Shown: in pieces, positions 23,486 through 35,340 of the stretch
Layout of the letters: each line of letters begins with the position of its first letter
Numbering within the stretch: position 1 is the stretch's first letter
Assembly: GCA_026225945.1 (NCBI GenBank)
Contig: JAMJFZ010000690.1
Coordinates: 1,124,501-1,188,500 of the forward strand
DNA length: 64,000 nucleotides
Direction: 5' to 3'
From: Cricetomys ansorgei
Lineage: Eukaryota > Chordata > Mammalia > Rodentia > Nesomyidae
Translations under genes and position numbers: made by a program
Notes under the pieces: model-generated
Databases searched by the model: none
What the model was told of the DNA's origin: nothing
The model's input: only the letters and a program-made list of their open reading frames with translations

Positions 23486-25004
23486 GGATAAAGAAATTGT
23501 GGTGCATTTACACAATAAAGCATTACTCTGCTATTTAAAAAATGGTATTATGAAGTTTGAAGGCAAGTGGACAGAATTAGAAAAGAAAAACATTCCAAGT
23601 AAGGTAACCAAGACACAGAAATACTAATATGGTATGTAATATCTTTTTAAATATAATTTTTTATTTTTATGTGCATTGGAGTGAGGGTCTCAGATCCTCT
23701 AGAATTGGAGTTATAGGCAGTTGTGAGCTGCCATGTGGCTGCTGGGATTTGAAACCAGGTGTCCTCCAGAAGAGCGGCTAGTGCTCTTAACCACTGAGCC
23801 ATCTCTCCAGCCCTGGTATTACTCTCTTGTGAGCAGATATTAGCTGTTAAGCAAAGAACAATTATAGGACAATCCACAGACTCAGACTGTGCAACAAGGA
23901 GGGCCCCAGTGGGGACATATGGATCTCTTTGGGAAGGGGAAATAGAACAGACATTTCAGGTGGGCAAGGGAAAGATGGGAATAAGAACAAGAGGGATTGG
24001 ATAAGGGAAGAGGGCTAGAGGGAGAGAATATAGGGAGAGATGGCCAGAATTGGAGGTCATTCAGAGAGTGATCTGGAGAATTAGTGAAGGGGAAATTCCC
24101 TGGAATCTACTAGGATGACCCTAGTGAGGACTCCTAGTAACATGGAATAGGGAGTTTAAATAGACCATCTCCTGCAACAAAGCAAGTCTTCCAGTGGTGG
24201 GACTAGGACATCATCCCAGCCACAAAATATTTGACTTGTAATCTATCCTGCCTCCAGAATCTGTTGAGGCAATGAAGGAACAACACTCCACCCTAAGTAT
24301 AGAAATCCATGCCTCCTGGCATTACAGGACTGGCCAGAAACTGGAGGTTGGATAATCTGGAGTTGATTCCTAATGGTATTCTGCTATGCTCATAGAAAAG
24401 TACCTAGCCCAAACATCATCAGAGAGACTATTCTCAACATCTGTTGGGAACAGAAGCAAAGACCCATGACCAAACATCAGGCAGAGCTTAGGGAACTCTG
24501 AGAAAAAGGGAAAGGAGGTATTATGGGAACAGAAGGGTCAAGGACACGAATGAGAACATGTTTCATGGAATCAACTGACCAGAATACTTAGGGGCTCACA
24601 GATACTGAAATATCAGACACAGAGCCTGCATGGGACTGTGATAGGACCCCTACATCTATCTTACGTTTATCTGGCTTGGTATTCTTATAGAACTCATAAA
24701 AGTTGGCATGGGGGGGTCTCTATCAATTTTCCTTGCTCATGGAACCCTTTTTTTCCTGGTGGGCTGCCTCATCCAGTCTTTATGTAGGGGCTTGTATCTG
24801 ACCTTGTTCTTCTATCTCGTTATGCTTTGTTTGATTGGTAACAGGCCCTGGGAGGCCTTGGACATGGGGTGTGGATCAGAGTGAGAGAGGAGATGAAGGG
24901 AGCTGGGAGGAGGGAAGGGAGGGGAGACTGGGTTGGTATGTATCATAGAAGAGAAGAAAAATAAATTAAAATAAGAATTAAATAATGAATGAATGAATGA
25001 ATGA
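23486..25004 (+). mobile_element. L1 LINE 3' end, sense
   Basis: ORF2 C-terminus (GGTGCATTTACACAATAAAG, ACTCTGCTATTTAAAAAATG), then 3' UTR with GGCTGCCTCATCCAGTC, the G-rich tract GGGAGGAGGGAAGGGAGGGG and an A-rich tail running into (GAAT)n at 24981-25005. It abuts an antisense L1 head to head at about 23485, which fits either a 5' inversion during one insertion or two insertions. A minus-strand B2 SINE interrupts it. Confidence 0.85.
23650..23814 (-). mobile_element. B2/B3 SINE, antisense
   Basis: Reverse complement of the 13511 element: ends AGCCATCTCTCCAGCCC, with GTGAGCTGCCATGTGGCTGC inside and a T-rich 5' edge (the tail). Inserted in the L1; L1 text resumes on both sides. Confidence 0.95.
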
Positions 25005-26225
25005 ATGAATATCTTCCAAGTAACAGGAAATGTTGACCAGAGAGGAAGTCACACAGGAGGTGAAACACCTTTAGAAAAAGAAGTTCTGTTAAGCAGGTAT
25101 GTCAGCTTAGAAAAGTGTCTCACCAACTGCCTCACACAAACTTTTCCATTTCTCTCTGCCTCACATAAACTTTTCCATTCTTCTCCTGTGCTTTGCTTAA
25201 TGGGAGCTTCATTTTTACATTTCGTGGGTATTTGCCCATCTGATATTCCCACCCTCCAATGAGATCTACAAAATCATTATCCTCACTTGATAGATAGGCA
25301 AACAACACAGAGAGACTAAGTATCATACTCAACTTCAGTAAACTACAAGAGTAAGTGCAGACTCCAGAGCCCTCATAGACACACAGGCCTTCCTAGCACT
25401 CATGATATTCAGCAAGATGTACTTACAGAGAATTGATATCAATAAATAAGTGAATCATACATCAGTGGCCTCTATGGCATTTTGTGTATTGTGAAATTGA
25501 CAGTGATTAACAAAATCTGCATAGAAAAATATAAAGTACTTGCCTCTTTGTCTCTTGTATGAAGTCTAAATTGTAGGGCTCCAGGCCATAGAGTTAAGTT
25601 GAAACACGAGCGGTCCTCGCCCCCTGGGGCTAGCAGGACACTCAGAGACTCCTTTACTCTTGAAGCTCTGGAAGCTGCTAACTCAGTAAACAGATTGGCA
25701 AAATGTCTGCCTGCCTCGTGAATCATACACCTGGGTCTCTGCAAAGGCCATGGATATTGTGGGGGTTGGCCAGGTACACCCCTGCCATGCTAATTAAGGC
25801 TTCCCCACTCGAGGGGAGAAGCCACGCCCTTATGGGAAGAGGTTATTTATTGGGGAAGAACCCCTTGAATAAACAAGTTCGGGTCCACCAGATGTCGTCT
25901 CCTTCATTCCGGACTCCCGGGCCTTCTTCGCGGCTCGTCACACATTTTCAGGCCCGCGGGTGGACAGCTCCGCAAAAAAGTCACCAAACCACAGATCCCA
26001 GGGCCACACGCCGCCCGCTGCTTGGGTCTGGGTCCACTGGCCTGGCCAGTGGGACGGATGCCAGACCGCCGTGGCGGGACAAGCACAGCATGGCAGTAAA
26101 ACGACACTAAATAATAGTGACTGCCAAGTGTGAGTGTGACTTTAAAAATTCTTATGTTTTCTATAGCTACTGGAGATGAATGGCATATTATGGGAAATGA
26201 ACCAGAGTCAAGACATATAGTTTAA
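25005..26225 (-). repeat. duplicated exon-1 flank, copy 2, split by solo LTR
   Basis: Second copy of 18380-19050. It keeps the acceptor-like site and part of the 5' UTR of the gene's first exon but lacks the ATG, donor and everything downstream, because an L1 tail joins at TATCTTCCAA. It cannot encode the protein. Removing the LTR at 25572-26106 restores collinearity with copy 1 across the insertion site. Confidence 0.8.
25572..26106 (+). mobile_element. solo ERV LTR with 6-bp target duplication
   Basis: 535 bp, starting TGTAGGGCTCC and ending AAAACGACA. It is flanked by an exact 6-bp direct repeat CTAAAT (25566-25571 and 26107-26112), as expected for class II (ERVK-type) integrase. AATAAA is at 25868-25873. 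The region after it is CpG-rich, unlike the surroundings. The paralogous site at about 18926 is empty. There are no internal genes, so the provirus was reduced by LTR-LTR recombination. Orientation is inferred from the poly(A) signal. Confidence 0.88.
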
Positions 26226-26613
26226 AACACATAGGTAAGATATGTCTTTAGCAACAGGGCTGTAGCCTCATATTGTGGAGAGTAAAACAATAGCATTGCA
26301 ATAGTGAATTTTTCTTTCTTTCTCTTTATCTATCTTTAAAGGCCACTTGCAAGAGTGGTAAAGGTTTATCTTTTTCCTGTCTTTTTTAAGAGCTAGAGAA
26401 TAAAAGGCACAGTGGGAATCTATTATAACTAGGAATCAGTTACAAGTTAGGAATCAATCTCAGTAGCAGTTGGGGCAAGAGAACAGTCTTCGGAATTCAG
26501 TTACAAGCAGCACTATGATGTGAGGCAATAAAGCAGCTTTCAGGGCAAAAGAACAGGAGCATTCATTCACAACTGGGGCCTAATGTGGGTCACGAGAACA
26601 AGAGAATTCAGTT
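26226..26613 (+). mobile_element. probable degraded 5' LTR of the ERVK remnant
   Basis: Lies directly before a Lys-type primer-binding-like site. It has AATAAA-containing GAGAATAAAAGGCAC near 26395 and a thrice-repeated phrase resembling GAATTCAGTTACAAG near its end (about 26440, 26495, 26600). Start not defined. Confidence 0.35.
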
Positions 26614-26633
26614 ACAAGTGGAACCCAATGTGG
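26614..26633 (+). other. Lys-type primer-binding-site remnant
   Basis: GTGGAACCCAATGTGGTGC resembles the tRNA-Lys-complementary site of betaretroviruses (TGGCGCCCAACGTGGGGC) with several changes. A second similar string, CTGGGGCCTAATGTGGGTC, lies upstream near 26572. Confidence 0.45.
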
Positions 26634-27049
26634 TGCAGGAAAATAAGGATAAAAATGATGGGAAATTTTATTCCAAATGTAGTAGAGGGAAAAGCAGAGG
26701 AAGAAGGGATGGATGTTTGTGTACAAGGAACCAGCAAATTATTCATAGGGCCTGTTACCACTGGTATATACACTACTTTGGTTTCAGTGATGATTTTGTT
26801 TTTCTTTTTCTTCTTTTGCTTCTATTTAGTTTCAAAAAAGGTAAGGAAATGACTGTGCAACTAGAGTTCTGGGGAAAATTGGAAAGGGACAAGACAGGGA
26901 AAGCAGAGCAAAAAAGAAAGAAATTGCTCAATTTTTCTTTCTTTTAGCAAAAGGAAATAATAAAAAGAAATTGGCAGTATTACTAAAAGAAATAAAGGGA
27001 CAATTAGAAAAAAAAGAATTGCTGCTATTAAAATAAATATTTGAGGAAT

Positions 27050-28230
27050 TATAAAGGGTGGAAAAATGAAAACTGAGGAACTGGGAACACAAGCTAAGGA
27101 ACTGGGAACACAACTGGGCTTGTTCAAAGTGACAGAAAGAATTTCTCCTGGATAGATAAAAGGGAGAAGATTGTACAGGATGATAGTCCTATTAGGAAAA
27201 TAGAGGAAGAGTCTCCATGGGAGAATGATCAGAAAAGATTATCTAGGGACACTAAATCACCTTCAGCATTTCCAGTAGTGATCCAGCATATTCTAACTGA
27301 TGATAATCACCAGGGTTACAAGGAATGAAGATGTGATCCAATAAAAATTATCAATTTAAGGAGATTGAAGGAAGCTGTGGTGTCATATGGCATACATTTT
27401 CCCTATGTAAAGGATGTCCTGAAAAACTGGACACTGCAACACCAGATGGTCCCGTTTAATTGGAAAGAGTTAATATCAGCTATACTAGAGGCAGGTCCTC
27501 AGCATCAGTGGTTAACCTGGTGGAAGAAAGAAGCAGCAAATATTGAACAATAGAATATGGCTAGAAGAATAAATATAACTTCAAATCAGGTTTTTGGTGA
27601 GTGTGGGTATGTTGAATTACAAGAACAGAATAAGTTTGTTAATGTGACGGTAGAACAATGTCATTTAGCAGCTTTACAAGCTTGGGGAAAAAGCAGAAGA
27701 TCCAGGAAAAGGTCCATCTCATTCATAAAAGCCATACAAGGCTCAAGTGAAGCCTTCACAGATTCTTTTGCAAAGATTATCTGCTGCAAGAAATAGAGCC
27801 ATCTCAGACCCTGAATCAAGACAGGTGCTGATCAAGATCATGGTATTTGAAACCACCAACACAGAGTGTGAGACAATTTTAAGGCCATTAAAAGCAAATT
27901 TTGTACCATTGGATCAATGGATCAGAGCTACTGGAGACTTTGGTTCCAATACTTACACGGCTGCTGTAATAGGGCAAGCTATAATCAGAGGGCTGAAATA
28001 TCAAAATGTCTGAGGCTTTAACCGTAGAAGACAAGGCCAGTTGCAAAGATATTGTGACCAAATTGCTTCTAATGGCAATGGTTTCTGTAAATATTAGTCA
28101 GAAAAGATTTCTGGGGTGCACAAAAAGCATAGAAAGGGTCGACACTGTCCAAATGAGTGTAGATCCAAGAGAGATATTTAAGGGAATTCCTCACTGTCAG
28201 AAAACATCACAGGGCAATGAGTAGCCAAGC
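27050..28230 (+). pseudogene. ERVK gag (capsid) remnant
   Basis: Translated pieces at 27365-27553, 27557-27796 and 27747-28013 form a capsid-like protein broken by one stop and frameshifts. A major-homology-region-like motif (IQGSSEAFTDSFAKI) falls at about 27730-27775, the expected core of retroviral capsids. The following stretch to 28230 should hold the nucleocapsid, but its Cys-His boxes are not intact. Not functional. Confidence 0.8.
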
Positions 28231-28284
28231 TCAGGCCTCAGGAGAAAAAATGAGTAGCTTATGTCCTGTCAGCACTGGGGAGCA

Positions 28285-29170
28285 TGTAGACCATAAAACC
28301 AAAAACTCAAGTGTTGGAGATCTGATACATACTATTGAAGGCAGTGCTGTACTAGATCTGGCTATAGACAGACAGCTTACCCTATCCCCAAATGTTCAAT
28401 ACTATAAAATTGTTTCTATGGTCCTCTTCCCCCAGAGATGGTAGAGATGCTCCTCAGTAGGAGCAGTTTGACATTAAAGGGATCCATTGTGCATCCTGTA
28501 ATTATAGGTGGACATTTCAAAGGAGAATTTTTTTGGCTTTTTTGAGATAAGGTTTCTCTGTGTAACTCTGACTGTCCTGGAACTCACACTGCAGATGAGG
28601 CTGGCCTCAAATTCACAGAGATCCACCTGCCTCTGCTTCCCAAGTGCTGAGATTAAAGGCATGTGCCACCACCACTAAGCTTCACAGGCAAAATTAAAAG
28701 CATGGCCTTTGTAACAAGAGACATGCAGTTTAACACAGAGGATAGAATCATGCAGCTGTTACTGTATCCCTATATAAATAGAAAGGCCGATCCTGTAGAG
28801 AGAGGAGGCAGCTTTGGAACCACTGGGAAACATGTGTTCTAACAGACTGTCATTAATGACAAAAGGCCAAAATTTAAAATGCAAATGGCATTGAAATAGA
28901 ATGATTGGTGGACACAGGTCCAGATGTAACAATAATCTCCCAAGAGTCATGGAATTCCAAATTAGCCCCTTCAGGAAACTATCCAAACAGTTTATAGGGA
29001 TTGGGAAATTATCCCACATAAAGTGAAGTGTGAATTGGGTTAAATATTTGGGACCAGAAGGGCAAAATGGAAAGTTAAGGCCTTATGCAGCTGGCATAGC
29101 TATAAATTCATGGGAAAGACATGTATTGCAACAATGGGGAACTCAGATTAATATCCCATCTATCTCAGAA
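28285..29170 (+). pseudogene. ERVK dUTPase and protease remnant, split by B1
   Basis: The dUTPase first motif appears as AVLDLA near 28350 and the terminal glycine-rich motif as RGGSFGTTGKH near 28800-28835. Between them lies the B1 insertion at 28528-28681. The protease follows, with the active-site region LVDTGPDVTIIS near 28910-28945: the catalytic D-T-G is visible, but an in-frame stop precedes it. Retroviral dUTPase placed before the protease is typical of betaretroviruses. Confidence 0.8.
28528..28681 (-). mobile_element. B1 SINE, antisense
   Basis: Reverse-complement B1: GAGATAAGGTTTCTCTGTGT, CTGTCCTGGAACTCACACTG, CTGCCTCTGCTTCCCAAGTG and GCCACCACCACTAAGC, preceded by a T-rich tail. 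Inserted in the provirus. Confidence 0.97.
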
Positions 29171-29419
29171 AAAGGTACATAAAATAAGATTTCAGAGGGA
29201 AGATACTCTTAATAAGGAGAATGCACAGGCTGTACTAGGTTGCCCAAAAGCTGGACACAACAGGTATTGAGTTTCCAAATTTATAAAGGGGGCCACTACA
29301 GAAAATATACCAACTTCCCTATCCTTAAAATGGTTAACTAACAAGTCTGTATTGATAGAGCAGTGTCTCTTAATAAAAAAAAAAAATGCCGGCACTTGAA
29401 CAGCTGGTAGAGGAGCAGT

Positions 29420-30990
29420 TAAAGGCATAGCATATAGAAGAATCTACCATCACATGGAACTCACCTATATTCATTATAAAGAAAAAAATATATGGAAAAC
29501 GGAGAATGTTAACTGATTTGAGGGCTGTGAACAAGGTGATTCAGGACAAGGGTCTGCTACAGCTTGGAATTCCTTTACCTTCATTCTTCCCTAAGGCATG
29601 GCATCTGATAGTGATTGACGTAAGACTTTTTTTTTTTTTTTAACAATCCTCTTGCAAGAGTAGGGCAAGGAAAAGATTGCTTTTACAGTACCCGCCTATA
29701 ACAATGTTCAACCTGTAAAAAGTATCAGTGGAAAAATTCTTCCCCGGGGAATGTTAAATAGTCCAACCTTATATCAATATTTTGTGCAACAACCATTAGA
29801 ACTAATTAAAAGAACAATTTCTCCAATCTATTATTTATTATTATATGGTTGATAATTTGTTAGATGATTCTGACACAGATACTTTAGAGAAAAAGTTTGA
29901 TGAAATAAAAAAAATTTACCCTGTTGGGAGTTGCAAATTGCTCCTGAAAATATAGAGAGAGGAGATTCTATTAACTATCTGGGTTATATGATAAGTCATT
30001 AAAAACTTCAACCACAAAAGGTACAGCTCAGAATAGATCAGTTGCAAACTCTTAAATGATTTCCAAAAATTGGGAGTTATCAATCAGGTAAGATCCAAAA
30101 ATTGAATTAATTATGCAAGAGTTAAGTAATTTGTTTCAAATGTTACAAGGAGAATCTAGCCTAGATAGTCCAAGACACTGAATTGCTGCAGCAGAGCAAG
30201 AGTTAACTCTGGTAGAAAAGAGATTACAAGATGCATATGTGTATCACACATATCCACACCCAAATTGTATTTTGGTCATTATTCATTCAAAACATTAACC
30301 TACTGGAATTTTTATGCAGAGAGAGGATGATATCTTAGAATGGATATTTATGGCACATAAGCTGAGTAAAAAATTTAAAACCTATATAGAAAAAGTTGCT
30401 GATTTAATTATAAAGGGAAGAATAAGACTTTGTCAGTTTTCAAGAATAGATCCAGAAGAAATAGTGGTGCCTTTATACTAGTGCTGAGATTATGTCATTA
30501 TGGGTAATCAGTGGTGAGTGGCAAAGAGCTTGTAGCAATTATTTGGGAGAATTTTTATCAAATATCCTAAAAGCAAGCAAATTCCATTTATCAAAAGAAC
30601 TGACTAGATACTCTCTCTTATAGTGAAAGAAAACCTCTTTCTGGGGCATGTACATTTTATTCTGATGCAAATAAATTAGGAATGACAGGTTCCAAGTCAG
30701 AAAAAAATAAGTAAAGTCAATCAATGCCTATGTGCTTCAGTTCCAAAATCGGAATTATATGCTATGCTTATAGTACTGTTAGACTTTCCTGAATCTGTTA
30801 ATATCATCACTGATTCTCAATATACAGAAAGGATTGTTTTGAATATAGAAACTGCTGAATTTATTCCTGATAAATTCTTAATTCAGAATTAACTTCGTTA
30901 TTTATGCAACTGCAATGAGCAATTCGAGACAGAAATTGTCCATTATATATTATTCATATTAGATCTCTCAGAAGGCTGCCAGGCCCATTG
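29420..30990 (+). pseudogene. ERVK reverse transcriptase / RNase H remnant
   Basis: RT text begins with recognisable finger-domain codons at about 29440-29560, is interrupted by a T-tract near 29630, and continues to the catalytic box at about 29843-29857. There the expected YMDD reads YMVD, so a catalytic Asp is lost. RNase H follows, with YSDANK near 30660 and TDSQYTERIV near 30810, then its C-terminal PGPLAQGN near 30980. Stops are numerous. Inactive. Confidence 0.8.
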
Positions 30991-31284
30991 GCACAAGGGA
31001 ACAATGAGAGAGAACATGATATAGCCTTAACACAGAAACGTGCATGCTATTGTTTTGAGTATATGACACAAATGGCCAGCTTCTTCACCCTGCTATCTAA
31101 GATAGAGGAATGCAAGCAGCATTTGCTAGCAAATGACAGACCATTTATTTCTGTTTGAAATAAATGTGACTTGAAAAACACTGTTCATGTGCCCAGAATC
31201 TTGGATAGAAAATTTGCTACCATACACAGCAAGCCTTTGTTCGAGGCCTCTGCTAAAAATGCCAATGAGGATTGCGCTCTATTC

Positions 31285-31650
31285 TTTTGGTTACACTTGA
31301 CACAAGCTTGAATCACTTTGAAAGAGGAAACTTCAATTGAGAATTCACCTCCATCATACTTGATCATAAAGATATCTAAGGGATATATTCTTGAATAATG
31401 ATTAATGTTAGAGGCACCATACTACTGTTGCCAGTGCCTCCCCTCACCAGGTGATCTAGTGTTGTTTAAGAAAGTCATCTGAAAAGACTATGGGGAAAAA
31501 GTCAGTACAAAGATTCCTGCTTCTGCTCCAGTTTGAGTTTCTGCCTTGTTTTCCCTCAATGTTTGATTGTGAAAGCAATGCTTTCCTGACAAGTTTCTTT
31601 TGGTCATTGTGTTTATCACAGCCACAGAAAAGCAAACTAAGACATAAATG
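31285..31650 (+). repeat. common rodent interspersed repeat, near full length
   Basis: Opens TTACACTTGACACAAGCTTG and contains AAACTTCAATTGAGAATTCA and TCTGCTCCAGTTTGAGTTTC. It ends TTTTGGTCATTGTGTTTATC, then ACAGCCACAGAAAAGCAAAC and TAAGACA. This is the best-preserved example of the dispersed repeat family seen throughout the window. Non-coding. Confidence 0.8.
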
Positions 31651-32395
31651 ACTGTGGTACAAGCTATGCTTAAGTTGTTGGATCATAATCTGGAGACAGC
31701 TATATGCCATTAATGCTTTTTTAACTATGATATCAGAATTAGCCTGCAGATACATACTGGTACTAAATATTGGTGTTGGTTATTCATGGTCTGATTTCAT
31801 TTAAAAAGACATATTTGATGTCTGATGGTGATATATCGTAAGAAAAATCGTAATCGATCATTCTGACCCTGTTTTCATTGTCATGATGCCTTTTGTATTT
31901 TGTGTCTAGTTAATTAAATTTGTCAGTATGGAAACTCATGGAAAAGGCAAGTTTTTCCCCCACTGGGATTGAAAAGCAAGCAAAGATAAGCTAACACAGG
32001 CCATCTTTCCAGTGAGACTCAGATAGAGTCCAAGGTAAGCAAAATGGAACTTTAAGAGTTCCATGGTTCCATGTTGCTAAGGTTCCACTCCATGTTTCTA
32101 GATCTACAAAAGCAATACTGGTTAGAACATATCATCTGATACCTGCATCGTATCAGAAGAAAAAGAAAAGACTTAATAGGTGATTTATACTTTATAAAAC
32201 AAACTGAAAGGACTTAAGTATAACAAATTATTTAAACTATGGTTTTAAATTTAAGAATCAGGTGTTGACTTTCACTGCTAACCCATCTTTTATTCCTCTG
32301 TGACAGATGCTGATTCACTAGAAACAGCTTTCTACCAGGGACCACTAGTGGCTATACTGGGTGGGAACTCAGGGAAGTAGTTCTCATTATCTTTA
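31651..32395. other. unassigned intergenic sequence
   Basis: AT-rich, no gene. Some lines (around 31940-32110) look like an old retroelement, but I cannot place them. Confidence 0.35.
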
Positions 32396-34960
32396 TTTTC
32401 CTTGATTATGCTTGCTTCAGACTTGGTTTTTCCTGGTGAGTTTCCCCAGAACCAGATCCACCTGAATTACACACTGCCCAGCCCTGATTTGTGAGCACAG
32501 GTAATACATTGGCTTTCTTTGCTGAGCTCCCTGATCCTTGCCCACTAGAACCTTCCCCTCATAACCAGGCCCATATGCCTATGCAGATGGAAGACTGGCT
32601 TTGCCTGGTGATGATCAGAATGTCATCTTACAGCCTCATAACCATACTTCTAATCATACCTCTCTTCATACTTATATTATAGGTGAGTTCTTCCAAAAAC
32701 AATCCCACCTGCACTCTCTACACACTTTAAGTCCTTACTGTATTTGTACAGATATAATAGTAGCTTTGCCTGGTGAGCTCTCCCAATCCTTGTGAACCAG
32801 CATCCCCACACTCCAATCCCTATGTTTGGTGACCCAACTATTACACTGATTTCTCATGGACAATTCTCCAGAAACAATCTTGCCTGTGCTATCTCAACAT
32901 TCTCATGCTTAATTATGGATATATAGATCTCACAGCAGCTTTTCCTGGTAAGACCACCTCTAAGTTGCTCATAAGTGTCATCCCAGCCCTCCAGACTCTA
33001 GGGCTTGCCATATAGCTCCTTTATCTGCTTTCCCTGATTTATTCCAAGAACCCAGCCTGCCTGAGAAACATCCACATTTGCAAGTCTTCCTCAGTTTCAG
33101 TGTGCATAATTTGCCCAAAAGTTTCCATCTAAGCTCATTTGCTGGCTCCATTCATATAGCTCCAATATTTCAGTTCTTTAGCTGGCTTTATCTGGTGAAT
33201 CCCCCAAGAACTAAAATTCCCTGTATCAGGTGTGTTCTCCAAGACTTAGCTGTGGATACAAAGATCACGTATCAGATTTGCCTGATAATTTTGATCTAAG
33301 TTCACTGGCCAGTGCCACCCCCACAATACTTGCTCCTGCTTTCTCTGGTCCTTTCTCCAGACTTAGGCCTGATGTGTCATCTCCACACTCTCAAATACTA
33401 GTGCTGGAAGCACAGATCATGCACCAATTTGCATGATGATGGCCCCAGCATCTCTCTTGTCAGTGTCATTCCCATACTCCTCAGTCTAATGGTCTAGCCC
33501 TGGATATCTAGATCTAATAGAAACTTTACTTTTTGGTGGTAAAAATAAACCCATAATTACTAGGCCTAGCTCTTGTACTATTGTTCCTACACTCATATCT
33601 CATGGTCACTTCTTCCAGAATAGAGCTGACCTGTGCCATCAGTCATGCAAATATCTTGCTATAGATACACAGATTGTTCTTCCTTGGTTTGTTGATATGC
33701 ACAGGAATCAGTATCATCACGATGACCTGTGGCCTTGCACTAGTTGCACAAGTCTTGTAGTATCTTTCACTGAGAAGTACCCCCAGAACTAAACCGGCTC
33801 CTGCTATATCTGCAGTCACTGGCTTAGCACTGGCTGCTCAAATAGCCTACCACTTTTTCTGGTCAACTCCCTGTAATCCCACATGCCACTATTATTCGCA
33901 CTCTCCAGAGCTAGCTGTGATGATACAGTTATTCTGGTGTCCTTTCTTAGTGAGATTCCCCAGAATCAAGCCCAGGTTTGTCTTTTTTCAGCATCAGGTT
34001 AGCCTATAGCCATGCAGTTCAGACACCAACTTTCCTAACGAGATCCCCCTAGTACAGAGTCTGTCTAAAATATCTGTACGCTTCAAGGTCTAGCTCTGGA
34101 TTTGTTGATGACTCACTGGGTTTATCTGGTGAGATCCACCAAGCCTCATCTTTCAGGACCATCCTCACACTTCCAGACCTCCTGTTGCATGCAGAGAAGG
34201 TACACTTGCTTTGCTTAGTGTTCTCTATTGATTATCATCCCCCAGCCTCACAACCACACAACTAGTCTAAGCTCTTGTCATGTATCTACTTTACCTGTTT
34301 TCTCTGGTGAATTCTCCTCCAAAAAAAGCCCATCTGTGCCATCTCTACACTTCATTTCCAGCTATGGAAAATTTCCCACACTGGCTTTATATGGTGAACT
34401 CACCTAATCCTTGTCCACCAGCACCATCCCCACATTCCTAAGCTATTCCAGATAATACAACTCTTGTAACCAGCTTTCTCTGGTCATGCTTCCTAGCATC
34501 CTTGCCTGTGCCATCCCCACAGTGTGGAGATGGCCTGACACACTAGAGCTTGCTTGGTTCAGGCAGAATTCAGGAGGAAAACTGGTTGACTTGTGTGACC
34601 AGAGCCACATCTGGGAGTATGGTGATGGCACTGATGTGTGAGTTTAGGTAGAGAATGCCAGTATAATCTGATGTATGATCTAGGCATAAAAATAGTGCAA
34701 GTCCTTGCTCTGGATGCAAAGATTGTGCACTGATCTTGTATGATGAAATTTACAAAATCTCACCTGCTAGACCTCTGTCCATTCACTCAGGCCTAGTTCC
34801 TTAACATTTCTACTCAAGCTCCCTTTCCTTAGTCTCTTCCACCATAACCAAGCCTCTGCACCATTTGCACACTCAAAGTCACAGCTGTGTATGCCTAGAT
34901 CATACATCAGATTATAGTGGATTATAGATAGGTTTGCATATCATGTCACCAGATGATTGT
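32396..34960 (-). repeat. ~90-bp degenerate array, right half, block 1
   Basis: Same monomer as the left array but reverse-complemented. Typical units read CTTTTCCTGGTGAGTTTCC, CCAGAACC, CACCATCCCCACACTCC and CAGGCCTAGCTCTGG. About 27 units are present. On the plus strand many units carry CTGGTGAG(T/C) and a pyrimidine tract ending CAG. No stable open frame. Confidence 0.72.
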
Positions 34961-35340
34961 CCACCATCACATTCCCTAATTCCTTTATTGCTTTGATGAA
35001 ATAAGGCAACTTTGACAGAAAGAGTATATTTCAGACTAGAGTTATTAAGTCCAAGAAGGAACATAAAGGTGAGAACTGACACAGAGGCCATGGTGTTCTC
35101 CTCATGGCTCACTCAGCTTGCTTTTATATGCAACTCAGTATGAACTGTCAAGTGTTTATGCCATCTCTAGTAATCTGGACACTAATAATCACGAAAATGT
35201 TCCGCAATCCTGCCTACAGGACTATCAAGGTTTTATCTTTCTGGATGACCCTAGCTTATGTCAAGTTGAAAAACTCCTAATCAGCACAAATGATCTATTG
35301 TCAATTTGATTCAAATGCATCATTATTAAGCCATAAACTT
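34961..35340. repeat. common rodent interspersed repeat inside the right array
   Basis: ATTGCTTTGATGAAATAAGG, AGAGGCCATGGTGTTCTCCT, CATGGCTCACTCAGCTTGC and AAGTTGAAAAACTCCTAATC. Orientation is opposite to 31285. Confidence 0.65.

Larger units (their letters stand above)
26616..31140 (+). mobile_element. ERVK (betaretrovirus-like) provirus remnant, gag to RNase H
   Basis: Internal region of a class II endogenous retrovirus, in normal gene order: gag, dUTPase-protease, reverse transcriptase, RNase H. Many stops and frameshifts make every gene inactive. A B1 SINE sits in the dUTPase part. No integrase beyond a doubtful start, no env and no 3' LTR are recognised; dispersed repeat sequence follows at 31285. 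The separate parts are listed below. Confidence 0.85.

Noticed and set aside
25703..26110. 135-residue protein near the gene
   Set aside because: Frame lies within the CpG-rich part of the solo LTR.
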